64,000 bases of DNA from an uncultured Candidatus Melainabacteria bacterium (lineage in GTDB: Bacteria; Cyanobacteriota; Vampirovibrionia; Gastranaerophilales; Gastranaerophilaceae): positions 124,001-188,000 of the forward strand of contig CATKZI010000002.1 in the NCBI GenBank assembly GCA_949841365.1, in the 5' to 3' direction. Position 1 is the stretch's first letter. Every line of letters begins with the position of its first letter. Both the position numbers and the translations under genes were made by a program. The notes under the pieces were generated by a model, which saw nothing but the letters and a program-made list of their open reading frames with translations, was not told the origin of the DNA and searched no databases. Below, piece by piece: positions 23,776-33,103 of this stretch.

Positions 23776-24660
23776 CTACGGTTTTTTAAACCTGAAATAA
23801 ATATTCAAAACTAACTTATTATCAGCATCTTTTCCAATGGTAAAACCGTCGCAATAAAATTCATTATGAATTTCATGCCAGTCGCGAATAAGAATAATTT
23901 TCTTTTTCAACTCATCATTATCCGGAAAAGTTTTAAGTAACCCGCCATAAACATCTGTCGGATAATCCACATATAACTTATGTTTTTCAGAGAATTCGGC
24001 ATTATAATCAATCCCTGTCATACATAAATGTCTTCCGCAATTTTTAATTGCTTCTTTTGTAAGCGGAATTAATTCTTTAAATTGTTCTATACCCAAACTT
24101 TCCAAAAAATTCAAATGGTATTCATCGCTAAAAATTTCATGAGGTTCACGGTTTTTATTCAGCCAATAGCATTTAAGAACTTTAATTCCTGTTTCATCTT
24201 TCACAATACCGATAAAAAAGAATGAAGAATATTTATGGTTTTCGTCCAAATAACGTTTTATTTCGGAAAGTTTTAAAATTTCATCTTTATATTTGTCGAA
24301 AAAACTTACATTTTTATCAAGCCAGTCAAACAAACTCATTACATTTTCATTAGTTAAATTTTTAAGTCCGACGTTAAATCTTGTACATTCACTATTGTCT
24401 TTATCACGTACAATCTCTAAAAAGAAAACCATATCTTTTTCATACAGAAAATCAATAAGAGGATCTTTATATTTTTGTTCATACTCTTCTCTGCTATGTC
24501 CGTCATCATAATATATTTTAAATTCTATATCACTATCGGGTTTTTCAAATATATTCATACCCAGATAATCAATTACTCCCGGTTTTACATTTTCCAAAAC
24601 CTCTTTTGTATATAAATTTGAAAGTTTTTTGTCGATTTCATTATCAAGATATAGTTCCAT
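23776..24660 (-). CDS. Unknown protein with five beta-hairpin repeats (possible ABBA-type fold)
   Basis: 294 residues from the ATG at 24660, placed after AAAGGAG; an in-frame ATG at 24675 encloses that site. No family is recognised by sequence. Five segments look like beta-hairpins separated by helical stretches: IEFKIYYDD, FFLEIVRD...FNVGLK, FFIGIVKD...KCYWLN, LCMTGIDY...KLYVDYP and FYCDGFTIG...LNIYFRF. Five alpha-beta-beta-alpha units in about 300 residues is the plan of ABBA prenyltransferases. That is only a structural guess. No signal peptide or membrane segment is present. It is transcribed away from tRNA-Met. Confidence 0.8.
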   Translation of the reverse strand: MELYLDNEIDKKLSNLYTKEVLENVKPGVIDYLGMNIFEKPDSDIEFKIYYDDGHSREEYEQKYKDPLIDFLYEKDMVFFLEIVRDKDNSECTRFNVGLKNLTNENVMSLFDWLDKNVSFFDKYKDEILKLSEIKRYLDENHKYSSFFFIGIVKDETGIKVLKCYWLNKNREPHEIFSDEYHLNFLESLGIEQFKELIPLTKEAIKNCGRHLCMTGIDYNAEFSEKHKLYVDYPTDVYGGLLKTFPDNDELKKKIILIRDWHEIHNEFYCDGFTIGKDADNKLVLNIYFRFKKP

Positions 24661-24680
24661 ATAAACTCCTTTCATAAATA

Positions 24681-24706
24681 AAAAGGATAGGGGGTAATCC
24701 CTATCC
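24681..24706 (-). terminator. Terminator downstream of tRNA-Met
   Basis: Stem GGATAGGG/CCCTATCC (24685-24706) with a 6-nt loop. On the minus strand it is followed by TTTT, 10 nt after the tRNA 3' end. Confidence 0.88.
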
Positions 24707-24715
24707 TCTTTAATT

Positions 24716-24789
24716 TAGCAAGGGAGAGACTCGAACTCTCGACCTCTCGGGTATGAGCCGAACGCTCTAGCCAGCTGAGCTACCTTGCC
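24716..24789 (-). tRNA. tRNA-Met (anticodon CAT)
   Basis: 74-nt cloverleaf on the minus strand: acceptor GGCAAGG with CCTTGCT (one G-U at 1-72), D arm GCTC...GAGC, anticodon loop CTCATAC, T arm with GTTCGAG, discriminator A. CCA is not encoded. The first pair is not the mismatch typical of initiator tRNA, so it is elongator Met or a CAU tRNA converted to read AUA (Ile); sequence alone does not settle this. A terminator follows. Confidence 0.95.
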
Positions 24790-24907
24790 TTACAAATTCC
24801 ATTATTCCATAAAAATTTTTAATTTCAAGCATTTTTTAGAAATAGATTATATAGCTAGTTGAAAACCAAAAAACTTTATGACAAAATTAGGTGAAACTAA
24901 TTAGTGA

Positions 24908-26194
<1,287 letters not shown>

Positions 26195-26215
26195 AACGCA
26201 CTCGCATTAAACGGC

Positions 26216-26277
26216 GCAACGTAGCCGTTGCATCCGCCACCTGTGTTTTGGATAAATTTTAGAAACATTGGCAAAAA
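26216..26277. repeat. Dispersed 3'-UTR repeat, copy A (hairpin GCAACG-TAGC-CGTTGC)
   Basis: Hairpin at 26216-26231 followed by ATCCGCCACCTG, GGATAAATTTTAG and TTGGCAAAAAAA. The same order occurs after tdk (42539) and after the TolC-like gene (62993), with compensated changes in the stem. It is 21 nt after the enolase stop. Confidence 0.8.
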
Positions 26278-26278
26278 A

Positions 26279-26302
26279 ATGACCTCTTTTAAGAGGTCAT
26301 TT
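26279..26302. terminator. Bidirectional terminator (enolase / EF-hand gene)
   Basis: Stem ATGACCTCTT/AAGAGGTCAT with a 2-nt centre, an A-run before it and T's after it. It serves the convergent pair. Confidence 0.85.
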
Positions 26303-26324
26303 CCTTTCCAAAACGTTACTAAGT

Positions 26325-26873
26325 TTAGTTTTTATTTTTGTATTTGTAGCTTAAAAGACTGTATGTGTCTGTAGATGCGTTTTCATTGCCGTAGAAAACT
26401 GACATATCAGTTGCTCTGCGATTATTAAACTCATCTTCAACCTGCATACGGGAACAATTTATATCATAAGCTGAAATTTCAGCACTCGTAATCCTTCCGT
26501 CGTGGTTTGTATCCATTTCGTCAAAATGTTCAAGAATTTTTGACATAGTACTTTCCGAAAGTCCGCTTGAACCTGATGCATAGAGCTGGGTTAATTCAGC
26601 TTTTGTCAGCCCTTGAGTTGATATAAGATTTGACAAATTATCCATTTCTGATGCAGTGATGATACCGTCGCCGTCTTTATCAATATTGGCAAAATTTGTC
26701 TGTAAATATGATGCAAATGATTGATTAACTACATTAAGGTTAGAAGTTTTTCCTCTTGCTTCTGTCAAATTTTCCAATGTTAAACCGTTCGGATATTGAG
26801 AAGCAAGGTAAGAATATGTGCTTGTCAATCCTGAAGCTATACCTGAAAGAATTCCGTTATTATTGTTTGCCAT
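26325..26873 (-). CDS. EF-hand calcium-binding protein
   Basis: 182 residues with two canonical EF-hand loops: DKDGDGIITASE (65-76) and DTNHDGRITSAE (121-132). All Ca2+-ligand positions are filled. The first 60 residues are Asn/Ser/Tyr-rich without a signal peptide or membrane helix, so it is cytoplasmic or leaves by an unknown route. Calcium buffering or Ca2+ sensing is plausible from the loops; the true role is unknown. A purine-rich GAGGAGATAACT precedes the ATG. It stands alone between a terminator and the divergent aroK gene. Confidence 0.9.
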   Translation of the reverse strand: MANNNNGILSGIASGLTSTYSYLASQYPNGLTLENLTEARGKTSNLNVVNQSFASYLQTNFANIDKDGDGIITASEMDNLSNLISTQGLTKAELTQLYASGSSGLSESTMSKILEHFDEMDTNHDGRITSAEISAYDINCSRMQVEDEFNNRRATDMSVFYGNENASTDTYSLLSYKYKNKN

Positions 26874-26945
26874 AGTTATCTCCTCAAGTTTATTTTAATA
26901 ATTTTTTTAAAGATGTCAAACCTCTAAATATATGAGTTTTTATAG

Positions 26946-26951
26946 TACAAT
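26946..26951 (+). promoter_or_regulatory. -10 element of aroK-aroB (leaderless arrangement)
   Basis: TACAAT, then 6 nt (AATTTT), then the ATG at 26958, with no Shine-Dalgarno. Confidence 0.55.
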
Positions 26952-26957
26952 AATTTT

Positions 26958-27473
26958 ATGAATATTGTACTTATCGGCATGATGGGCTGCGGCAAAACGA
27001 CGATTGCAAAAGAGCTTGCCAAACAGCTTTCAGACTTTAAATATATTGATATAGATGAGGAAATCGAAAAAAGCACACAAAAAAAGATTTCGGAAATTTT
27101 TCTGCGCCATGGCGAACCTTTTTTCAGAATGCTTGAAACCGATAAAATCAGATATTTTTGTAAAAATAATAACCAAATAATTTCCGTTGGGGGTGGAGCG
27201 TTTGAAAGCGAGGAAAATCGCGGAATTTTATCAAAAAACAATCTTGTAATATACTTAAAAGCCTCACCTGATGAGATTTACAACAGAATAAAATCAGAAA
27301 CACACAGACCATTATTAAAAAAGAATTTTTCTGTGGAAAAAATTGCATCAATACTTGAAAAACGCGAAATAAATTATACAAAAGCACATAAAACAATTGA
27401 CACAAATTCAAAAACACCTTACAATATCGCACAGGAGATTTTGGGAGTTTTAAATGATAGAAATAAAAATTAA
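26958..27473 (+). CDS. aroK: Shikimate kinase
   Basis: Phosphorylates shikimate in the aromatic amino acid pathway; 171 residues, normal length. The P-loop is LIGMMGCGKTTIAKELA at about 4-20, followed by DIDEEIEKS (substrate/Mg site), FRMLETDKI, VGGGAF and the lid region SETHRPLL. The start follows a TACAAT box by 6 nt. Its 3' end overlaps aroB by 20 nt, which implies tight coupling of two steps of the same pathway. Confidence 0.95.
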   Translation: MNIVLIGMMGCGKTTIAKELAKQLSDFKYIDIDEEIEKSTQKKISEIFLRHGEPFFRMLETDKIRYFCKNNNQIISVGGGAFESEENRGILSKNNLVIYLKASPDEIYNRIKSETHRPLLKKNFSVEKIASILEKREINYTKAHKTIDTNSKTPYNIAQEILGVLNDRNKN

Positions 27474-28482
27474 ATCACAGGAAAAAAATTATCCTATAGT
27501 TATTGAAAATGAAGCAATAACAGATTTACGCGAAAAAGTGTTTGCAAATTTGGAAAGCTATCTTGTTGTTATTTCGGCAAAGGTTGAAAAACTTTACGGC
27601 AAGCAGTTAAACATACCAAAAAACAGAAAATTTGTTTTAAAAGACGGCGAAAAAGAAAAGAATTTCACAAATTATAGAAAGATTTTGGAACAAGCGCTAA
27701 AACTCAAACTAACCCGCAAAAGTACGATTGTTGCAATCGGCGGGGGAGTAGTCGGTGATTTGGCGGGATTTTGCGCATCAACTTATATGAGAGGAATTGA
27801 TTTTATTCAAGTTCCGACAACTTTGCTTGCATGCGTTGACAGTTCAGTCGGCGGAAAAACCGCAATAGACACAAGTTTCGGCAAAAATTTAATAGGAACT
27901 TTCTATCAGCCCAAAGCAGTTTATATCAACCCGAGATTTTTAAAAACTCTTGATGAAAGACAGTTTAAAACAGGACTCGGCGAAGTTATAAAATATTCTT
28001 TTATTGAAAAAAGCTGTATGTGCGATGAAGAATTAAATCTTACAAATTTTTTGAGCACCGAAGATATTCATGATGAAAAAGTTCTTGCAAAACTTATTGA
28101 AATCTGTATCAAGCTTAAAAAATCCGTTGTTGAAAAAGATGAGAAAGAAAGCGGTCTGCGCAGAATTTTAAATTTTGGTCATACATACGGACATGCGATT
28201 GAAAAGATTACGAATTACAAGAAATTCACTCATGGCGAAGCAGTTGTTGAGGGTATGAGATTTGCGTTTGAACTTGCATTAAAAAAGAATTTAATAGATA
28301 AAAATTATAAATTTTTAGCAGATGATATAATGAAAAAATTTGATTTCCGTCAAATTCCAAAATACAAAATAGAAAAAATGATTGAACTGATGCTTATGGA
28401 CAAAAAATCCGATGGCAAAACCATAACTTTTATACTGCCGACAGATTATTCAACCGTTGAAGCGTTTGATTTAGTGCTTTAA
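27454..28482 (+). CDS. aroB: 3-dehydroquinate synthase
   Basis: Cyclises DAHP to 3-dehydroquinate; 342 residues. The NAD-binding IVAIGGGVVGDLAGFCAS is at about 92-109, followed by FIQVPTTLLACVDSSVGGKTAID, GLGEVIKYSFI and the zinc ligands around FGHTYGHAIE and THGEAVVEGM. It overlaps aroK by 20 nt and overlaps the convergent EmrB-type gene by 12 nt at its 3' end, with no terminator visible between them. Confidence 0.96.
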   Translation: MIEIKIKSQEKNYPIVIENEAITDLREKVFANLESYLVVISAKVEKLYGKQLNIPKNRKFVLKDGEKEKNFTNYRKILEQALKLKLTRKSTIVAIGGGVVGDLAGFCASTYMRGIDFIQVPTTLLACVDSSVGGKTAIDTSFGKNLIGTFYQPKAVYINPRFLKTLDERQFKTGLGEVIKYSFIEKSCMCDEELNLTNFLSTEDIHDEKVLAKLIEICIKLKKSVVEKDEKESGLRRILNFGHTYGHAIEKITNYKKFTHGEAVVEGMRFAFELALKKNLIDKNYKFLADDIMKKFDFRQIPKYKIEKMIELMLMDKKSDGKTITFILPTDYSTVEAFDLVL

Positions 28483-30003
28483 CTTTTTAATAAACAGCAT
28501 CAAAGGGATTACGGCAAAACAAAGAAGTCCGAAAATTCTGAATGAATCAATAAACGCCCATAGTGTAGATTGCTTTATCAATTGTCCATACTGTGAATAC
28601 TGCGCCATATATTGTGCAACAGAGCCTTCCGTATACTGCATTAAAGCTCCCGCAGTCGATTGAACACGTTCAATAAATGCAGGGTTAAGTTCACTCATTT
28701 TTCCGACTAACATATACTGGTGAATTTGCGCAAAACGTGTCAGCATTGTGGCAACAAGAGAAGTTCCGATTGCACTTCCGATATTTTTTAACAAGTTTTG
28801 AAGCCCCGTTGCATTTGTCATCTGGTCGTTTCTCAAAGTTGCAACGGAAAGGTTCATAATCGGAACCATTGAAAGTCCCATACCAAGTCCCATAAAGTAA
28901 TTTGGAACCGCAATATTCATATTTGAAATCTGTAAATTTAACGACCCGAATACCAAACTTGAACCGCCGATAAGTGCAAGACCGACTACAACCATAAGTC
29001 TGTTATCTATTTTATTTGATAAAAGAGCTGTCATAACCATTGCGGTCATACTCCCGAAACCTCTCGGCATCATGGTTGCACCGCTTAAAAATGCGGTATA
29101 TCCCATCATACTCTGCAAAAATTGAGGCAGAATAGCCAGAGATGCATATAATACAGCTTGAATTACAACCTGAATTATTGTACCTGCCGAATAATTTCTA
29201 TCTTTAAACACCGATAAATCAACAAGTGAATTTTTATTTGTAAGCTGTGAATGGAAAAACAAAACACACGCAACCATAGATATTCCAAAAGTCCAACAAA
29301 CCCAAGTTGCATTGAACCAATCGGCATTGTTACCTTTATCCAAAACGGTTTGAAGAGTTACAAGCCAAATGGTGAGAAAGAAAAAACCTTTACCGTCTAT
29401 TTTTACATTCTTTTGTTTCTTTGCATAAGGAGGATCTTCTACCAATTTTTTTGAAAGTACTGCAGCAATACAGCCAAACGGAACATTAATATAAAAAATC
29501 CACGGCCAGCTCCAGTTATCCGTAATCCAACCGCCTAAAACAGGTCCGATAATCGGTGCTAAAATTACTCCCATACCAAAAACAGACATTGCAAGTCCGC
29601 GTTTTTCTTTCGGAAAAGCTTCCAGCATAATCGCCTGCGAAATAGGCAGAATTCCGCCCCCGCCAAAACCTTGCAAAATTCTTGCAAAAATCATAAACTC
29701 AATATTTTTTGCCATTCCGCAAAGCATTGATGCAAGTGTAAACATCAAAATACTTATAATAAAGAAATTTTTACGACCGAAAACCTTACTGAAAAAATCC
29801 ACGGCAGGAATTACGATACCCGCGGCGATTAAGTATGATGTCAAAATCCACATACTTTCGTCACGCGTCGCAGAAAAGCTTCCTGCCATATGAGGCAAAG
29901 CAACGTTACCGATTGTCCCGTCAAGCACGTAAATAAATACCGCAAGCATTACGGGTATAATCATTATCCAAGGGTTTACGGACGGTTTCCAATTTTGTTC
30001 CAT
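28471..30003 (-). CDS. emrB: DHA2 (EmrB/QacA) drug efflux MFS transporter, second copy
   Basis: 510 residues with about 14 membrane helices. Motifs: DGTIGNVALPHMAGSF, KVFGRKNFF (motif A like), RILQGFGGGGILPISQA and GPVLGGWITDN. The ATG at 30003 directly follows the upstream stop (TGATATG) and aligns with the paralogue's MSEQEWKP start, so it is preferred over a GTG at 30021. Inner-membrane pump that should work with EmrA and a TolC-like channel. It is a clear tandem paralogue of 30005-31549. Confidence 0.92.
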   Translation of the reverse strand: MEQNWKPSVNPWIMIIPVMLAVFIYVLDGTIGNVALPHMAGSFSATRDESMWILTSYLIAAGIVIPAVDFFSKVFGRKNFFIISILMFTLASMLCGMAKNIEFMIFARILQGFGGGGILPISQAIMLEAFPKEKRGLAMSVFGMGVILAPIIGPVLGGWITDNWSWPWIFYINVPFGCIAAVLSKKLVEDPPYAKKQKNVKIDGKGFFFLTIWLVTLQTVLDKGNNADWFNATWVCWTFGISMVACVLFFHSQLTNKNSLVDLSVFKDRNYSAGTIIQVVIQAVLYASLAILPQFLQSMMGYTAFLSGATMMPRGFGSMTAMVMTALLSNKIDNRLMVVVGLALIGGSSLVFGSLNLQISNMNIAVPNYFMGLGMGLSMVPIMNLSVATLRNDQMTNATGLQNLLKNIGSAIGTSLVATMLTRFAQIHQYMLVGKMSELNPAFIERVQSTAGALMQYTEGSVAQYMAQYSQYGQLIKQSTLWAFIDSFRIFGLLCFAVIPLMLFIKKLKH

Positions 30004-30004
30004 A

Positions 30005-31549
30005 TCAATTTTTTTGCTCACCTTTTAATAAAAACATAAACGGCACTAAAATAAAACATGCAATAGCAAAAACTTTAAATGTCGTCATATAAGCGCACAA
30101 TGTAGATTGCTGAATGAGTTGATTATAAAGCATTTTGCCTGCCATATTCAAAGAATTTGCCATATCTCCCGCCTGATTAATAAACGAACCCGCATACATC
30201 TGCAATCTGTCAGCGAATGCAGGGTTTAAGTCAGTCATATTTTTAACAAGCCCATTTTGATGAACCTGTGAAAATCTTGAAATCATTGTAGCAACAAGAG
30301 AAGTTCCGACAGCTCCGCCAATTGTTTTCAAGAGGTTTTGAAGTCCCGAAGCGTTTGTCATCTGGTCGTTTCTCAAAGTTATACAAGACAATGTCGTAAT
30401 CGGCATAAACGAGAATACCAATCCAAGACCGAAAATAAAGTTTGGAATTGCAATATTCATCGGATTAATTTGAAGGTTTAGCAAACCGAGCATCCATCCG
30501 CCTGTTGCAAGACAGCAAAGACCTATTAAACCATAAGTTCTGTAGCTTATACGTCCACCCAAACTACCGAATATTATTGTTGCAGTCAAACATCCCAAAC
30601 CACGCGGAGCAATAGCCAATCCGCTTAAGAATGAGTCGTAACCCATCATATATTGAAGCATTTGAGGTAAAATCGCAAGAGAAGCCAAAAGTACCGCGTT
30701 AACAAGGATTAACATGCCTGTTCCGAAAAGATAGTTTGTATCTTTTAAAACGTCGAGTTTTACAAGAGGATTTTTCCCTTTAACCTGTGAATAGAAAAAT
30801 AATACAGCACCCGTTAAAGCAATTGCACTCAACCAACAAATCCATGGTGCATTGAACCAATCCGCGTCATTACCTTTGTCAAAAACAATTTGCAAAGGCA
30901 CTAACCAAACGCAAAGCCATAAGAAACCGAATTTATCAAGATGTGTACCCGCCTGTTTTCTTGCATACGGAGGATCTTGTAAGAATTTTTTCGCCAAAGC
31001 TATACATAAAAATCCGACAGGAACATTAATAAAGAAAATATACGGCCACGACCAGTTTTCGGTAATCCAACCGCCGACAATCGGGCCTAAAATCGGAGCA
31101 ACAACGACAACCATACCAAAAACAGCCATTGCTTTGTTTCTGGCTTCACCCGTAAAACTTTCCATCGTAACGGCTTGAGCCATAGGCATTAAACATCCGC
31201 CCCCGAAGCCCTGCATTGCACGTGCAAGAACAATCATTCCGATAGAATTTGATATTCCGCATAAAAATGAAGCAAGAGTAAAAATAAACACAGCAAGCAT
31301 AAATAAATTTTTACGTCCGAAAAATTTACACAAAAAGTCTATCATAGGAATAACAATACTGCTTGCCATCAAATAGCTTGTCAAAACCCATATAGATTCC
31401 TGCGAACTTACGGAGTATGAGCCTGCAATATGCGGTAATGCTACGTTTGCAACTGTTTCATCCAATGCATACATAAAAGTTGCAAGCATTACGGGTAATA
31501 TCATTAACCATGGATTAACCGTGGGTTTCCATTCTTGTTCAGACATCAT
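30005..31549 (-). CDS. emrB: DHA2 (EmrB/QacA) drug efflux MFS transporter, first copy
   Basis: 514 residues with about 14 helices. DETVANVALPHIAGSY is in helix 1, FFGRKNLFML in motif A, then ARAMQGFGGGCLMPMAQAV and GPIVGGWITEN. The ATG overlaps the stop of emrA (ATGA), so the order emrA-emrB1-emrB2 is one transcript. The two EmrB copies share nearly every motif and loop but differ throughout, so the duplication is not recent. They could act as a heterodimer or have distinct substrates. Confidence 0.93.
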   Translation of the reverse strand: MMSEQEWKPTVNPWLMILPVMLATFMYALDETVANVALPHIAGSYSVSSQESIWVLTSYLMASSIVIPMIDFLCKFFGRKNLFMLAVFIFTLASFLCGISNSIGMIVLARAMQGFGGGCLMPMAQAVTMESFTGEARNKAMAVFGMVVVVAPILGPIVGGWITENWSWPYIFFINVPVGFLCIALAKKFLQDPPYARKQAGTHLDKFGFLWLCVWLVPLQIVFDKGNDADWFNAPWICWLSAIALTGAVLFFYSQVKGKNPLVKLDVLKDTNYLFGTGMLILVNAVLLASLAILPQMLQYMMGYDSFLSGLAIAPRGLGCLTATIIFGSLGGRISYRTYGLIGLCCLATGGWMLGLLNLQINPMNIAIPNFIFGLGLVFSFMPITTLSCITLRNDQMTNASGLQNLLKTIGGAVGTSLVATMISRFSQVHQNGLVKNMTDLNPAFADRLQMYAGSFINQAGDMANSLNMAGKMLYNQLIQQSTLCAYMTTFKVFAIACFILVPFMFLLKGEQKN

Positions 31550-32529
31550 TTAACTCTTACTTTTGGCACTACTGACATTCCCGGAACTATGTTAAACTCG
31601 TTCGGATCGATTTCTTCTGTAAACACGATTTTTACAGGAATTCTCTGTACGATTTTAACGAATGAACCTACAGCGTTTTCAGGCGGGAATAAACTTGATT
31701 TTGCACCCGATGCGCGCTGAATGCTGTCAACTTTTCCTTTGAAAGTTTTATTCGGATAAGTGTCGATTTTAATATCAACAACTTGTCCCGGTTTCATATG
31801 TCTAAGCTGGTTTTCTTTGTAGTTTGCAACAATCCAGACATTTTCCGGAACAATTACAAATAAAGGTGTTCCCACATTAACGTACATACCTTTTTCAACA
31901 CGTCTTGAAGAAACAGTGCCTGTTTGTGGTGCATAAATATTTGTGTAGCCAAGGTTTAATTTAGCTTTATCTCTCAATGCTTTAATTTCTTTCAAATCAG
32001 CATCTGCAACTTTGTTTCCGCCTTGAGAAAGCAATGCTTCTTCTGCGTTTGTCAAATTAGCCTGTGCACTGTCATATTTTGCCTGTGCCTGATCTAATGT
32101 TTGTTTTGAAACTGCGCCTTGTTCAAAAAGGTTTTTGTATCTGTCCAAATCTTTTTTTGCAGTATCAATATTTGACTGCATAGCTTTAAAATTAGCTTTT
32201 GCATTTTTCTGGTTTAACAGAGTTCTTTCGTATTTAGCTTCCGCTTGAGCAAGAGCAATTTCATAATCCGCAGGATCGATTTTTGCAACCAAATCACCTT
32301 CTTTAACCTTTTGGTTATCGGTAATTAAAACTTCCGTAATTTGTCCTGATACACGCGGTGCAACCTGAACGGTTGTTGTTTCCACATAAGCATCATCTGT
32401 TGATTGATACATTAATGCATCATGTATAAAATACGCACCTGCAAATGCAGCAACTATACCTGCACCGATTGCGATAAATCTTTTAAACGGTTTATGTTCT
32501 TTTTCTTCTGTTTGTTCAATATTTTCCAT
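31546..32529 (-). CDS. emrA: EmrA / HlyD-type membrane fusion protein
   Basis: Periplasmic adaptor linking EmrB to an outer-membrane channel; 327 residues. One membrane anchor is at about 17-36, then QSTDDAYVETTTVQVAPRVS, the lipoyl half VLITDNQKVKEGDLVAKIDP, a coiled-coil hairpin at about 80-180, the second lipoyl half (NIYAPQTGTVSSRRVEKGMYV) and a beta-barrel domain. AGAGGT lies before the ATG. It is first in the efflux operon after the MarR gene, 8 nt downstream of it. Confidence 0.94.
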   Translation of the reverse strand: MENIEQTEEKEHKPFKRFIAIGAGIVAAFAGAYFIHDALMYQSTDDAYVETTTVQVAPRVSGQITEVLITDNQKVKEGDLVAKIDPADYEIALAQAEAKYERTLLNQKNAKANFKAMQSNIDTAKKDLDRYKNLFEQGAVSKQTLDQAQAKYDSAQANLTNAEEALLSQGGNKVADADLKEIKALRDKAKLNLGYTNIYAPQTGTVSSRRVEKGMYVNVGTPLFVIVPENVWIVANYKENQLRHMKPGQVVDIKIDTYPNKTFKGKVDSIQRASGAKSSLFPPENAVGSFVKIVQRIPVKIVFTEEIDPNEFNIVPGMSVVPKVRVK

Positions 32530-32537
32530 TTTTACCT

Positions 32538-32999
32538 CTATATATTAGTTTCTACCATTTGTTCCAAATTTTTTCTAAATTTTTTCAAAACCTCTTGCAC
32601 CTTTTGCACTTCTTTTGCAGTTATTTTACCTCTTGTATTTTCAATATGACTTCTAACTTTTGTATTAATTAACTCAAGTTCATTATAACCTTTTTCAGTA
32701 ATCCCCATTTTTTTGACAAGCCTGTTATTTTTGGTGTCGATAAATCTTGTAATAAATCCTTTTTGTTCCAGAGATTCTAAAATCCTGCCCGTATTTGCTC
32801 TGTCTTTCAAAAGCAGTTTAGCTAAATCTCTCTGACAAATTCCCGCATTAACAGAAACCGTATCCAGTGCAAAATATTCATCGGGGGTAATATTTAATTT
32901 TAATTTATCAAACAATTGCAAAGTCAAAATTTTCATCAGTCTTGCCGTTTGTTCAAGTTCATAATATATGCTGTCTGTGTAATGTAATTCTTTTTTCAT
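32538..32999 (-). CDS. MarR-family transcriptional regulator
   Basis: 153 residues with a winged helix: CQRDLAKLLLKDRANTGRILESLEQKGFITRFIDTKNNRLVKKMGITEKG is the recognition helix and wing in order. It probably represses the emrA-emrB1-emrB2 operon it heads and the divergent TolC-like gene. The intergenic region holds an inverted repeat (AATATTGTGTTGTA with TACAACAATATT) over the divergent promoter. AAGGAAAT precedes the ATG. The ligand is likely a phenolic or drug-like compound, by family habit only. Confidence 0.9.
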   Translation of the reverse strand: MKKELHYTDSIYYELEQTARLMKILTLQLFDKLKLNITPDEYFALDTVSVNAGICQRDLAKLLLKDRANTGRILESLEQKGFITRFIDTKNNRLVKKMGITEKGYNELELINTKVRSHIENTRGKITAKEVQKVQEVLKKFRKNLEQMVETNI

Positions 33000-33016
33000 A
33001 TTTCCTTTATAATCTC

Positions 33017-33060
33017 AATATTGTGTTGTAAAAAAAATATGTTGCATTTACAACAATATT
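33017..33060. promoter_or_regulatory. Candidate MarR operator
   Basis: Imperfect inverted repeat AATATTGTGTTGTA (33017-33030) with TACAACAATATT (33049-33060), with a smaller dyad GTTG-CATTTA-CAAC inside. It overlaps the -35 of the TolC-like gene and lies just before the marR start. Confidence 0.6.
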
Positions 33061-33075
33061 ATGCTAACATAGTAT
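33047..33075 (+). promoter_or_regulatory. Promoter of the TolC-like efflux gene
   Basis: -35 TTTACA (33047-33052), a 17-nt spacer, -10 TAGTAT (33070-33075). The leader of about 22 nt contains AGGAAA before the ATG at 33104. Confidence 0.65.
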
Positions 33076-33103
33076 TGTAAAAATTGCAATAGGAAAATTT
33101 TAA

